DNA of 64,000 nucleotides from Tabrizicola_A sp965284335 (lineage in GTDB: Bacteria > Pseudomonadota > Alphaproteobacteria > Rhodobacterales > Rhodobacteraceae), in assembly GCF_965284335.1 (NCBI RefSeq), contig NZ_OZ260076.1. One strand, given 5' to 3'. Both the position numbers and the translations under genes were made by a program. Under the pieces are notes generated by a model, which saw only the letters and a list, made by a program, of their open reading frames with translations, was not told the origin of the DNA and ran no database searches. Numbering within the stretch: position 1 is the first letter of the stretch; each line of letters starts with the position of its first letter. Positions 18,108 through 25,727 of the stretch are shown one piece after another.

Positions 18108-18141
18108 GCCTCCGGCGGGAGTATTTGGGCCAAGAGGAAGC
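18108..18141. repeat. Dispersed intergenic motif, copy 1
   Basis: In the gap between two convergent genes, CCTCCGGCGGGAGTATTTGG is followed by GCCAAGAGGAAGC. Nearly the same string (one substitution in the GGAGTATTTGG...AAGAGGAAGC part) recurs at 41531-41562, with an inverted relative at 41481-41512. I recall similar motifs as frequent in Rhodobacterales intergenic regions. Confidence 0.7.
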
Positions 18142-18174
18142 GGCAGCCGCCTGCAAAAATGCATAGGCTTAGGC

Positions 18175-19215
18175 TCAGGCTTCGGCAGCGTTGGTCTTGG
18201 CCGAAAGGCGATTGCCGGGCCAGAGTTTCAGCACGTTCCAGGCAATTGGAGGGATGACGCCAAGCGCGAGGACCAGCACCGCCAACCCCGGGAATTCCCA
18301 AGTGTCACCAAGAGAGATGAGCGCATTGGCAAAGGCGGCGAGCGGAAAGGTGAATGCCCCCCAAAGCGGCGAAAATCCTGACGCCACGATCCAGCGCGCC
18401 GCAGCCAAGAGCGCGAGGAAAATGACCGCCCCGACCCCGGCAAAGATCAGCGCCAAGACCGGTTGGCCGATCAGCCCGGCCACAAGCGACAACAGCGCGG
18501 CCGGGGCCAGATGAATCGCCAAAAACGGGCGCAACGGCGCAGGCGGGCTGCCTTGCAGCAATTGGCGCAGAGAGATCGCCCAGATCACCACTGCAATCGG
18601 CAGGGTGGCCCAGAAAATCCCCATGGCCGCTGTCTGATAGCCGAGCTGCGCCAAAGGCACGGCGCCCACGATGAAACCCACAAAAGCCAGATGAAAAACC
18701 GGGCTGACGTTGCGCGCCTCGGGAGCAAGCCGGGCGAGTGTCGCGATCAAAACTCCGGCCAGACTCGCATGGGCCAAAAGTGCTGCCACCCCAAGCCAAA
18801 AGGCGAGTTCTGGAGCATAAGGCACCAGCACCGAAGCCGCAGCCATGCCCGACATCGTGCAGGCCGCCATGCCGGAGCGCCCGGGCAGCGCCTTGAGATC
18901 ATCTATCAGCACCGAGGGCCGGCGGGCCAATTTCACCTTTATCGCCAAAAGCGCAAAGGCCCACAGGATCAGAAGCGCTCCAAGTGCCGCCTCGACCAGT
19001 CCCCCGAGCACCGAAGGCTGAAGCCCCAGCGCCCCAACCCCGCTGCGCGCGGCCAGTCCAAGACCCAAAAGTCCAAGAATCGACGGGAAGATCGCCGGAG
19101 GCGTGCGCGCGAAAAGTTTCGGCTGACGCGGGGGGAATTCGGGGGCCGGGAACATTGGCGGACGGCGGTCTTTCCCAGAAATCTTGGGGGTGTCTGGCTT
19201 GGGGGCATCAGTCAT
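18175..19215 (-). CDS. TDT/SLAC1-type transporter (TehA-like)
   Basis: 346-aa integral membrane protein with about ten hydrophobic segments after a proline-rich cytoplasmic N-terminus (PPMFPAPEFPPRQPKLF). The segment PPAIFPSILGLLGLGLAAR is characteristic of the tellurite-resistance/dicarboxylate transporter family, which includes TehA and SLAC1 anion channels. The permeant ion is not predictable, and tellurite resistance should not be assumed. ATG 19215 has AAGGAG eight bases upstream; the frame itself is open to 19293. Confidence 0.8.
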   Translation of the reverse strand: MTDAPKPDTPKISGKDRRPPMFPAPEFPPRQPKLFARTPPAIFPSILGLLGLGLAARSGVGALGLQPSVLGGLVEAALGALLILWAFALLAIKVKLARRPSVLIDDLKALPGRSGMAACTMSGMAAASVLVPYAPELAFWLGVAALLAHASLAGVLIATLARLAPEARNVSPVFHLAFVGFIVGAVPLAQLGYQTAAMGIFWATLPIAVVIWAISLRQLLQGSPPAPLRPFLAIHLAPAALLSLVAGLIGQPVLALIFAGVGAVIFLALLAAARWIVASGFSPLWGAFTFPLAAFANALISLGDTWEFPGLAVLVLALGVIPPIAWNVLKLWPGNRLSAKTNAAEA

Positions 19216-19300
19216 GCGGAAGGCTCCTTCGCCGGACAGATGACCCCAAACCCGGCCAAACGGCAAGCGGTTGCGCTGCCGCAGGCGGGACAAGACGACC

Positions 19301-20089
19301 TTAGATCAGGAAGGGGAACCAATCTTGCCGCAGAACCTGCCCCTCGACCATGTCATGGCCTGGAAACGGCGGCGAGGTGCGGCCCGGTCGGGTGACATAG
19401 CGCGCATCGTCGCCCAGAAGGCGCAAGGAGAAGGCCCGGCGGCGGACATTGGTGGTATTGCCCCGCGCGCCGTGCAGCGTGCCGTAGTTGAACGCCACCG
19501 CGTCGCCCGGTTCCATCTGCCATTCGCGCACGGTCATCCCTTCGGCATCGGGATCGGGCACCGGCATGTATTTATCGCTGTCGGGATAAAAATTCGTCTC
19601 GGCCAGCCAGCGGGTTGGTAACACTTCTTTTTCCCAGAGATGGCTGCCTGCGACACAGCGCAAAGAGGCCTCATTGACCGGATCAAGGGGCGACCAGAAG
19701 GAAATGGTCTGACGGCCCTGCACAAAGTAATAGGGGCCATCTTGGTGCCAAGGCGTGGGCTTGGAGGTGCCGGGTTCTTTGACCAAAACATGATCGTGGA
19801 ACATCTGCACCCGGGTCGATCCCATCAAACGCGCGGCCACCTGCGCCACATCCGAGCCTTTGATGACCTCTTCGAATTCGGGAATGCGCGTCCAGTTGCA
19901 ATAATCGTCGAAAAACCGCCCCGCTTCACCGGGTTTGAGGTTTTCGGCCGCATAGGGGCCCGGCTCGTCCATATTGCGCTGGATACCCGCGCGCAAAGGT
20001 TCCACCCAGTCTTTCCAAAGCCCTTTGACAAGCACGACCCCCTCGCGCTGAAAATCCTCGACCATCTGATCGGTGACGGTTGTGGCCAT
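19301..20089 (-). CDS. Phytanoyl-CoA dioxygenase family protein
   Basis: 262-aa non-haem iron, 2-oxoglutarate-dependent oxygenase. The iron ligands appear as WHQDGPYYF (HxD) and a later His in TLHGARGN, with an Arg following in VRRRAFSLRL for 2-oxoglutarate. The substrate is unknown; the family covers hydroxylation of acyl-CoAs, ectoine and phosphonates. ATG 20089 has AAGGAGG seven bases upstream. It is transcribed divergently from a LysR regulator 88 bases away, which probably controls it. Confidence 0.87.
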   Translation of the reverse strand: MATTVTDQMVEDFQREGVVLVKGLWKDWVEPLRAGIQRNMDEPGPYAAENLKPGEAGRFFDDYCNWTRIPEFEEVIKGSDVAQVAARLMGSTRVQMFHDHVLVKEPGTSKPTPWHQDGPYYFVQGRQTISFWSPLDPVNEASLRCVAGSHLWEKEVLPTRWLAETNFYPDSDKYMPVPDPDAEGMTVREWQMEPGDAVAFNYGTLHGARGNTTNVRRRAFSLRLLGDDARYVTRPGRTSPPFPGHDMVEGQVLRQDWFPFLI

Positions 20090-20177
20090 GACCTGCCCTC
20101 CTTGAGCCATTTGCCAAAGCTATGGCGCGGACCTATCATTGGCGCAAATCATACCTTTCAATCATGGACATAAACCC

Positions 20178-21086
20178 ATGCTATCGCTGACCCTGCGCCA
20201 AATCGAATATGCTGTGGCCGTGGGCAGTCATGGCGGCATGAGTGCGGCAGCCTCAGCCTTGCATGTCAGCCAGCCCGCGCTGTCCGTGGCGCTGGCGCAG
20301 TTGGAGGGCCATCTGGGCCAGCCGCTGTTCTTGCGTCGCCCCGGTGGCCGTTTGGTACCAACAAGCTTTGGCCAGCGGTGGTTGGCCAAGGCGGAAGAGG
20401 CGGTGCAGGTGATTGCAACGCTGGCTGATCCCACGCGGCTTTCCGGGCAAACCCTGCGTCTGGCGGTGTTCAAGGATCTTGCGGCCTCCTGTCTTGGGCC
20501 CTTGTTGGCGGCGGTGGCCAAGGACGCGCCGTTGTTGAATGTGGTTCCCAGCCTTTTGGAGTTTGAAGAGCTGACCACAGCCTTGCGCATGGGGCGTGCC
20601 GATCTGGCGCTGACATGGGATCTGGGGCTGGAGGCGGATATCGCGCGCCAGACCTTGGCGCGCATTCCCCCCCATGCGGTGCTGGCCGCCGAACACCCGC
20701 TGGCGGCGCACAGCGCCCTCAGCCTGAACGATCTGGCCGATCAGCCCTTGATCCTAACCGATCAGGGCCTGTCGATCAGCCATATGCGCGCGCTTTTTGC
20801 CAAGGCAGGTCTGATGCCCCGAATTGCACATCGGGCGGCCAGTTTGGACCTGATGCGCAGCCTTGCGGCCAATGGTTTGGGCGTAGGTCTGTCCTATACC
20901 AACCCCGCCGCGCGGCTGTCACAAGACGGGCGCGCCTTGGTGACGCGGCCCCTAACCGACGCAGGGGCCGAGGCGATTGTGCTGGCCAAACTGACTATCA
21001 GCCCCGAGACCCCCGGCACCGAGATGCTGGCACGGCTTTTGCCGGGGCTGATCGGCCCACCCGCCTTTCCTGATCGGCTTTCGTGA
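20178..21086 (+). CDS. LysR-family transcriptional regulator
   Basis: 302-aa regulator. N-terminal winged helix-turn-helix: LRQIEYAVAVGSHGGMSAAA, then HVSQPALSVALAQLEGHLG as the recognition helix region, then LFLRRPGGRLVPTSFG. The C-terminal periplasmic-binding-like effector domain starts near residue 90. Start chosen at ATG 20178 because MLSLTLRQIEYAV is the standard LysR beginning. Divergent from the PhyH oxygenase; the 88-base gap between the starts is the likely operator region. Confidence 0.92.
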   Translation: MLSLTLRQIEYAVAVGSHGGMSAAASALHVSQPALSVALAQLEGHLGQPLFLRRPGGRLVPTSFGQRWLAKAEEAVQVIATLADPTRLSGQTLRLAVFKDLAASCLGPLLAAVAKDAPLLNVVPSLLEFEELTTALRMGRADLALTWDLGLEADIARQTLARIPPHAVLAAEHPLAAHSALSLNDLADQPLILTDQGLSISHMRALFAKAGLMPRIAHRAASLDLMRSLAANGLGVGLSYTNPAARLSQDGRALVTRPLTDAGAEAIVLAKLTISPETPGTEMLARLLPGLIGPPAFPDRLS

Positions 21087-21191
21087 TTGGCAATCTTGCC
21101 CCGCATTCACATCCCTGCCCCCCGCCTTCCGCCTTGTTATTCCGTGCAAAGCAGGTAGAACCACGGGCGTTACGCCAACAGGTATTCGCCC

Positions 21192-22187
21192 ATGACCCAG
21201 CCCTTGACCTCTGCCCCTAGTTTGGTTGCCGATATCGGTGGCACCAATACCCGCGTGGCGCTGGCCGATGGTGAACGGGTTCGCACCGACAGCATTCGCC
21301 GTTATGCCAATGCCGAATTTTCCGATCTGGGTTCTGTCTTGCGCCGCTATCTGGAGCAAACGCAAACACCCTCCGTTTCGGGTGTCTGCGTGGCAGCGGC
21401 TGGCCCCGTGCGTGACGGGGTTGCCAGCATGACCAATCTTGACTGGACGATCACCGCCCCCGATCTGACAGCCGCCACGGGCAGCGATCGCACCGCAATT
21501 TTGAACGACCTTCAGGCCCAAGGCCATGCCCTTGGCCGCATCGCCCCGCAGCATCTGCGCCCTGTGATCGCAGGCCCAACCAAGCCCGGCGCGGCCATGC
21601 TGGTCGTAGGGCTTGGCACCGGCATGAATGCAGCACCTGTGCACGAGACACCTTGGGGCCGCGTGGTGGCGGCAAGTGAATGCGGCCATATCTCTTTGCC
21701 GGTGCGCAGCGAGGAAGATTACCGCTTGGCCCAGTTCATCGCCCATATCGGCCCTCATGCTCATGGCTTTGCCGGGGTCGAGGATGTCTTGGCAGGTCGT
21801 GGGTTGGAACGTGTCTATGCCTTTGTCGCCCATGAAGCCGGGCTAGAGGAGCAGGGCACGGCGGCAAAACGTGGGGCCGAGATCATGGCCGATGTCGCGG
21901 CAGGCCAGAAGGTGGCGCTTCGCGCGGCCCAATTGTATATTCACATTCTGGGCCAAGAACTTGGCAATCTGGCACTGATCCACCTGCCCTTTGGCGGCAT
22001 TTATCTGATCGGTGGCATGGCGCGCGCCATGCAGCCCTATTTTGATCAGATGAATCTGACCCAGCATTTTCAGGACAAGGGCCGTTTTGGGCCCTTTATG
22101 GAAAACTTTGCCGTGAGCATTGTCGAAGATGACTATGCCGCCCTGACAGGCTGCGCGGCCTATCTGGCGGGCGGCGCGCGCGGCTAA
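21192..22187 (+). CDS. glk: Glucokinase
   Basis: 331-aa ROK-unrelated bacterial glucokinase (Glk family). Phosphate-1 motif LVADIGGTNTRVAL lies at the N-terminus; NLDWTI and the glucose-binding ILNDLQAQGHAL follow; GLGTGMNAA and SECGHISLPVR contain the active-site Asp/Glu/His region; the C-terminus has YLIGGMAR. It makes glucose-6-phosphate, the substrate of the zwf-pgl-pgi operon at 49.3-53 kb. Followed by a tandem hairpin. Confidence 0.93.
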   Translation: MTQPLTSAPSLVADIGGTNTRVALADGERVRTDSIRRYANAEFSDLGSVLRRYLEQTQTPSVSGVCVAAAGPVRDGVASMTNLDWTITAPDLTAATGSDRTAILNDLQAQGHALGRIAPQHLRPVIAGPTKPGAAMLVVGLGTGMNAAPVHETPWGRVVAASECGHISLPVRSEEDYRLAQFIAHIGPHAHGFAGVEDVLAGRGLERVYAFVAHEAGLEEQGTAAKRGAEIMADVAAGQKVALRAAQLYIHILGQELGNLALIHLPFGGIYLIGGMARAMQPYFDQMNLTQHFQDKGRFGPFMENFAVSIVEDDYAALTGCAAYLAGGARG

Positions 22188-22194
22188 GCGCGCG

Positions 22195-22237
22195 CAAGAT
22201 TTTCTTAAAATCTTGCAAAATTCTGCAAAGAATTTTG
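22195..22237. terminator. Tandem AT-rich hairpins after glk
   Basis: Hairpin 1 has arms CAAGATTTT/AAAATCTTG around CTT (22195-22215). Hairpin 2, immediately adjoining, has arms CAAAATTCT/AGAATTTTG around GCAA (22216-22237). They lie between the convergent ends of glk and the esterase gene. Hairpin 2 shares its arm with one at 32224-32246. Confidence 0.72.
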
Positions 22238-22257
22238 GTCGCGACTTATGCCGCGGC

Positions 22258-22920
22258 TTACTGCGGCAGACGTTCTTTCAAAAACTGCATCGCCACGCCC
22301 AGACCATCTGGCGCAATACCATGGCCAGTGCCTTGCATGACATGGCCAAAGGTTTCAAAACCTGCCGCCACCAGCGCGTTGCCGGCCACCTGCATTTCCC
22401 CAAACGGCACAACATCATCGCGATCACCATGAATCAGCATCACAGGCGGCTTGACCTTGGCCTCCTCTGCCAGAACCTGCGGCCGCATCAATTTGCCCGA
22501 AATCGCCACAACCCCCGCCATGGCCTTGGCGCGACGTGGGGCGACATGCAGGCTCATCATCGCGCCTTGAGAAAAGCCCAAAAGCCCAAAAGCTGCCTCG
22601 CTCAGCCCTTCGGCGGCAAGGCGTTGATCGATAAAACTGTTCAGATCATCCGCCGCGCGGTTCATCTCAACCGCTGCCTCTACCTCGCTTGACCCATCGA
22701 ACCTTGGGATCGGAAACCATTGCCGGCCAAAAGGATTGCCCGTGCAGGGGCTGGGCGCATCCACCGAGACAAAAACCGTATCTGGCAAATGCGGGGCCAA
22801 GGGATCAGCCAGCCCCAAAAGATCTGCGCCATCCGCACCATAGCCATGCACAAAGACCACCAGCGATTTGGCCGTGCCACTCGCCGGGGCAACCCGTTTG
22901 AACGTCAATTCCCGCGTCAT
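22258..22920 (-). CDS. Phospholipase/carboxylesterase family hydrolase
   Basis: 220-aa alpha/beta hydrolase of the YpfH/carboxylesterase type. FVHGYGADGADLLGLA is the oxyanion-side motif, GFSQGA contains the nucleophile Ser, HGDRDDVVPF the acid and GTGHGI the histidine. Physiological ester unknown. ATG 22920 overlaps the stop of the AlkA-type glycosylase gene (ATGA), showing translational coupling, although no functional link is obvious. Confidence 0.88.
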   Translation of the reverse strand: MTRELTFKRVAPASGTAKSLVVFVHGYGADGADLLGLADPLAPHLPDTVFVSVDAPSPCTGNPFGRQWFPIPRFDGSSEVEAAVEMNRAADDLNSFIDQRLAAEGLSEAAFGLLGFSQGAMMSLHVAPRRAKAMAGVVAISGKLMRPQVLAEEAKVKPPVMLIHGDRDDVVPFGEMQVAGNALVAAGFETFGHVMQGTGHGIAPDGLGVAMQFLKERLPQ

Positions 22921-23546
22921 CTGATGCCTTCTTTCGATTTTGCCACCCGGTAGTAGGCCCAAAGCAATCGCGCCGCAACCGACCGCCACGGGCTCCAAGC
23001 CTCGGCCATGGCACGCAAAGCGCGCTCGCGCGGGCGTTCGGGCAGATCAAAGAGCAAACGCGCGGCCTCTTGCAGCGCCAAATCACCGGGGGCAAAGACA
23101 TCGGCCCGACCCAAGGCGAACATGGCGTAGATCTCGGCGGTCCAGATGCCGATGCCGGGCACTTCGGTTAAAACCTGAACCACCTGCGCATCCGGCAAGT
23201 GGCGCAGCCCGTCAAAATCAATCTGCGACTGCGCCAAAGCCCGGCCATAGCGCGCCTTTTGGCGCGACATGCCCACCGCGCGGCAGGCCTCGTCACTGGC
23301 TGAGGCCAGGGCCGCCCGATCGGTCAACCCCGCCGCCTCCATCCGCCGCCAAATCGCATCGGCCGAGGCAACCGAGACTTGCTGGCCAATGATCGCATCC
23401 AAAAGCGCGGTGAAGCCATCCGCCTGCCGGCGCAGCGGCAAAGGCCCTGTCAGGGCCAAGGCATGGGCAAATCGCGGCTCGGCACGGGCCAGATATTCGG
23501 CCCCCTCGGCCACGCAGCCATCCGTTGTGATGATACGTTCGATCAT
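22917..23546 (-). CDS. DNA-3-methyladenine glycosylase II (AlkA type)
   Basis: 209-aa HhH-GPD base-excision enzyme. IIGQQVSVASADAIW is the core helix; the helix-hairpin-helix is EVPGIGIWTAEIYAM; the catalytic Asp lies in FAPGDLALQEA. It lacks the N-terminal regulatory Ada-like region and the iron-sulfur cluster of MutY/Nth. It removes alkylated purines. It overlaps the esterase gene by ATGA and begins a two-gene unit. Confidence 0.9.
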   Translation of the reverse strand: MIERIITTDGCVAEGAEYLARAEPRFAHALALTGPLPLRRQADGFTALLDAIIGQQVSVASADAIWRRMEAAGLTDRAALASASDEACRAVGMSRQKARYGRALAQSQIDFDGLRHLPDAQVVQVLTEVPGIGIWTAEIYAMFALGRADVFAPGDLALQEAARLLFDLPERPRERALRAMAEAWSPWRSVAARLLWAYYRVAKSKEGIR

Positions 23547-23703
23547 GCGGGCAGGATGGCAAGGTCATGGAAAAAGGCAAGGCCAATCCCCGGCTAGGTC
23601 ACGGTGCGACCCCACCTTGGGCCAAGGGCAAGGCGGCACATTTGCCCTTGCCCTGCCCTGCGCCGAAGCTTAGCCCTAAGCCAAAGAACTTCGCAGGCCC
23701 CCC

Positions 23704-24915
23704 ATGACGCATGAAATCAACGACAGCCTCGCCAAACGCAACGTCTTGGTGCTGGTGGCGGCCCAAGCCATCCTTGGCGCGCAGATGCCCATGATCTTCA
23801 CCATCGGCGGGCTTGCAGGCCAAAGCCTTGCGCCCAATGCCTGCTGGGCGACGCTGCCGATCAGCTTTATCGTCATCGGCTCGATGCTGACCGCCACGCC
23901 GATTTCCAGCTTCATGGCGAAATACGGCCGCACGGCGGGCTTTGTCGCAGGTGCCCTTGGCGGGGCGCTTGGCGCCGCCATCGGCGCGGTGGGGCTGATG
24001 ACCTCGTCCTTTCCGCTGTTCCTCCTCGGCTCGCTTCTGACCGGCATCTACATGAGCGCGCAGGGCTTTTACCGCTTTGCCGCCGCCGATACCGCCTCGG
24101 ATGCCTTCCGGCCCAAGGCGATTTCCTGGGTCATGGCGGGGGGGCTTTTGTCCGCCGTCGTCGGCCCGCAGCTGGTGAAGGTCACCGCGCAGTCGATGGT
24201 GGTGCCCTTCCTTGGCACCTATCTGGCGGTGATTGCGCTGAACCTTCTGGGGATGTTCCTGTTCATTGGCCTGCGTATCCCGAAACCGCGCGCCAGAGCC
24301 GAAGGCAGCCCCATCGGGCGCAGCCGTGCCGAGTTGATCCGCACGCCCGTCATCGCCGTGGCGATGATCTGCGCCACGGTGTCCTATGCGCTGATGAACC
24401 TTGTGATGACCTCCTCGCCGCTCGCCGTGGTCGGCTGCGGTTTTGACACCGGCGATGCGGCCGATGTGGTCACGGCGCATGTGCTTGCCATGTATGCGCC
24501 GTCCTTTGTGACCGGCCATATCATCGCGCGCTTTGGGGTCGAGCGGGTGATCGCCGTGGGCCTTGTGATCCTTGCCGCCTCGGGCGCGGTCGCGATGGCC
24601 GGGGTCGAGCTTGAGAATTTCTTCGTCGCGCTGATCCTTCTTGGCATCGGCTGGAACTTTGGCTTCATCGGTGCGACGACCATGCTCGCCAATGCCCAAC
24701 GCCCCGAAGAGCGCGGGCGCCTGCAGGGGTTGAACGATTTCATCGTCTTTGGCGGGGTGACGATGGCGTCCTTTTCTTCGGGCGGGCTGATGAACTGCTC
24801 GGGCGGATCGGTGGAAACCGGCTGGCAGCTTGTGAACTTGGCCATGCTGCCGTTCCTAGTGCTGGCCGGGGGCGCGCTGATCTGGCTGTGGATGCGGCCG
24901 AAAGAAACCCGCTAA
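23704..24915 (+). CDS. MFS transporter
   Basis: 403-aa carrier with about twelve hydrophobic segments. MAKYGRTAGFVAGALGG between helices 2 and 3 matches the loop signature of the major facilitator superfamily, and ARFGVERVIAVGLVI the equivalent in the second half. Substrate unknown. Codon choice is very GC-rich compared with neighbours. Standing alone between the glycosylase gene (divergent) and the squalene/phytoene synthase-like gene (convergent). Confidence 0.87.
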   Translation: MTHEINDSLAKRNVLVLVAAQAILGAQMPMIFTIGGLAGQSLAPNACWATLPISFIVIGSMLTATPISSFMAKYGRTAGFVAGALGGALGAAIGAVGLMTSSFPLFLLGSLLTGIYMSAQGFYRFAAADTASDAFRPKAISWVMAGGLLSAVVGPQLVKVTAQSMVVPFLGTYLAVIALNLLGMFLFIGLRIPKPRARAEGSPIGRSRAELIRTPVIAVAMICATVSYALMNLVMTSSPLAVVGCGFDTGDAADVVTAHVLAMYAPSFVTGHIIARFGVERVIAVGLVILAASGAVAMAGVELENFFVALILLGIGWNFGFIGATTMLANAQRPEERGRLQGLNDFIVFGGVTMASFSSGGLMNCSGGSVETGWQLVNLAMLPFLVLAGGALIWLWMRPKETR

Positions 24916-24986
24916 AGGAAGGCAGACGGCTGATCATCCTGCCGCCTCCCCTCCCCCATCTTGGGGAAGGGCTGGGGATGCCGCAG

Positions 24987-25727
24987 TCAGACCCGTCCCG
25001 TCAGCGCCGCCCACAAAAGCCCCCCCCTGCGGGCAAACTCCGAAAGATCCATCGCGCCCTTGGCCACAAGGCCCGGATCGCGCACCACCTGCGCCAAAAG
25101 CCCCCGCGCCTGCCAGGCCGCCAAAGCTGCGGCCGTCGGAACCCCGCCCTTCGCAATTGCAAGTCGCCGCAGCCCCTCATCCGCCAAGGCGCGCACCGCC
25201 TCGGCCCGACCATCGGGCAAGGGGTGCAAGCCCCGCGCCTCCAACTCGGGCACGGCGCGCAGATAATTGGCCAGCCCCATGGCCCACCCCAAGGCGCGCG
25301 CCGCGGCCTCATTCTGGCCACCACAGGCCTTGGCCGCGAGCCACATCAACCCGCCTGCGGTGTCATCAAGATAGTCTGAAAAGGCCGCAGCATCGGCGAA
25401 GGGCTCTTTGTACACATCGCGCACACGCGCCTCGATCAGCCGGTCGATCACTGGCAACGGCAGATCGGCCTCGCGGATCAGCGCGTGAAACGGCCCGGCC
25501 ACCTCATGCGCGCGGGGCGCAGGCTCGGCCACCACATCGCGCCACCATTGCAGCCGCATCTCGCCGATCATCGGCTCTTTCGAGACCCAAGGCGCGCGGG
25601 CAACTTCAAGATTAAAGGCGTAAAGCGGGAACAGCCGCGCACGCGCGGCCACAGGTGCCGCCATCACGGCGGCAAAACGCTCGGGGTCACCGCGCTGAAC
25701 GATCTCGGCGCAGGCCTCGACGCTCAC
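24987..25727 (-). CDS. Squalene/phytoene synthase-like protein
   Basis: 246-aa all-helical isoprenoid-synthase-fold protein. LFPLYAFNLEVARAP and MRLQWWRDVV resemble the first conserved region of squalene/phytoene synthases. The second region has DYLDDTAGGLMWL, weaker than the catalytic DXXXD pairs, so it may be closer to the NDUFAF6-type assembly-factor group than to a carotenoid enzyme. The start is a GTG overlapping the cimA stop (GTGA), so it is the third gene of the cysS-cimA unit. Confidence 0.75.
   Translation of the reverse strand: MSVEACAEIVQRGDPERFAAVMAAPVAARARLFPLYAFNLEVARAPWVSKEPMIGEMRLQWWRDVVAEPAPRAHEVAGPFHALIREADLPLPVIDRLIEARVRDVYKEPFADAAAFSDYLDDTAGGLMWLAAKACGGQNEAAARALGWAMGLANYLRAVPELEARGLHPLPDGRAEAVRALADEGLRRLAIAKGGVPTAAALAAWQARGLLAQVVRDPGLVAKGAMDLSEFARRGGLLWAALTGRV

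Noticed and set aside
18463..19395. 310-codon plus-strand frame opposite the TehA-like gene
   Set aside because: Extremely Arg/Gln/Pro-rich and lacks any start signal; the minus strand encodes a clear membrane protein.
24936..24986. Possible terminator or repeat with CCCCATCTTGGGG after the MFS gene
   Set aside because: The stem is short, there is no T-run, and no second copy was seen in the window.
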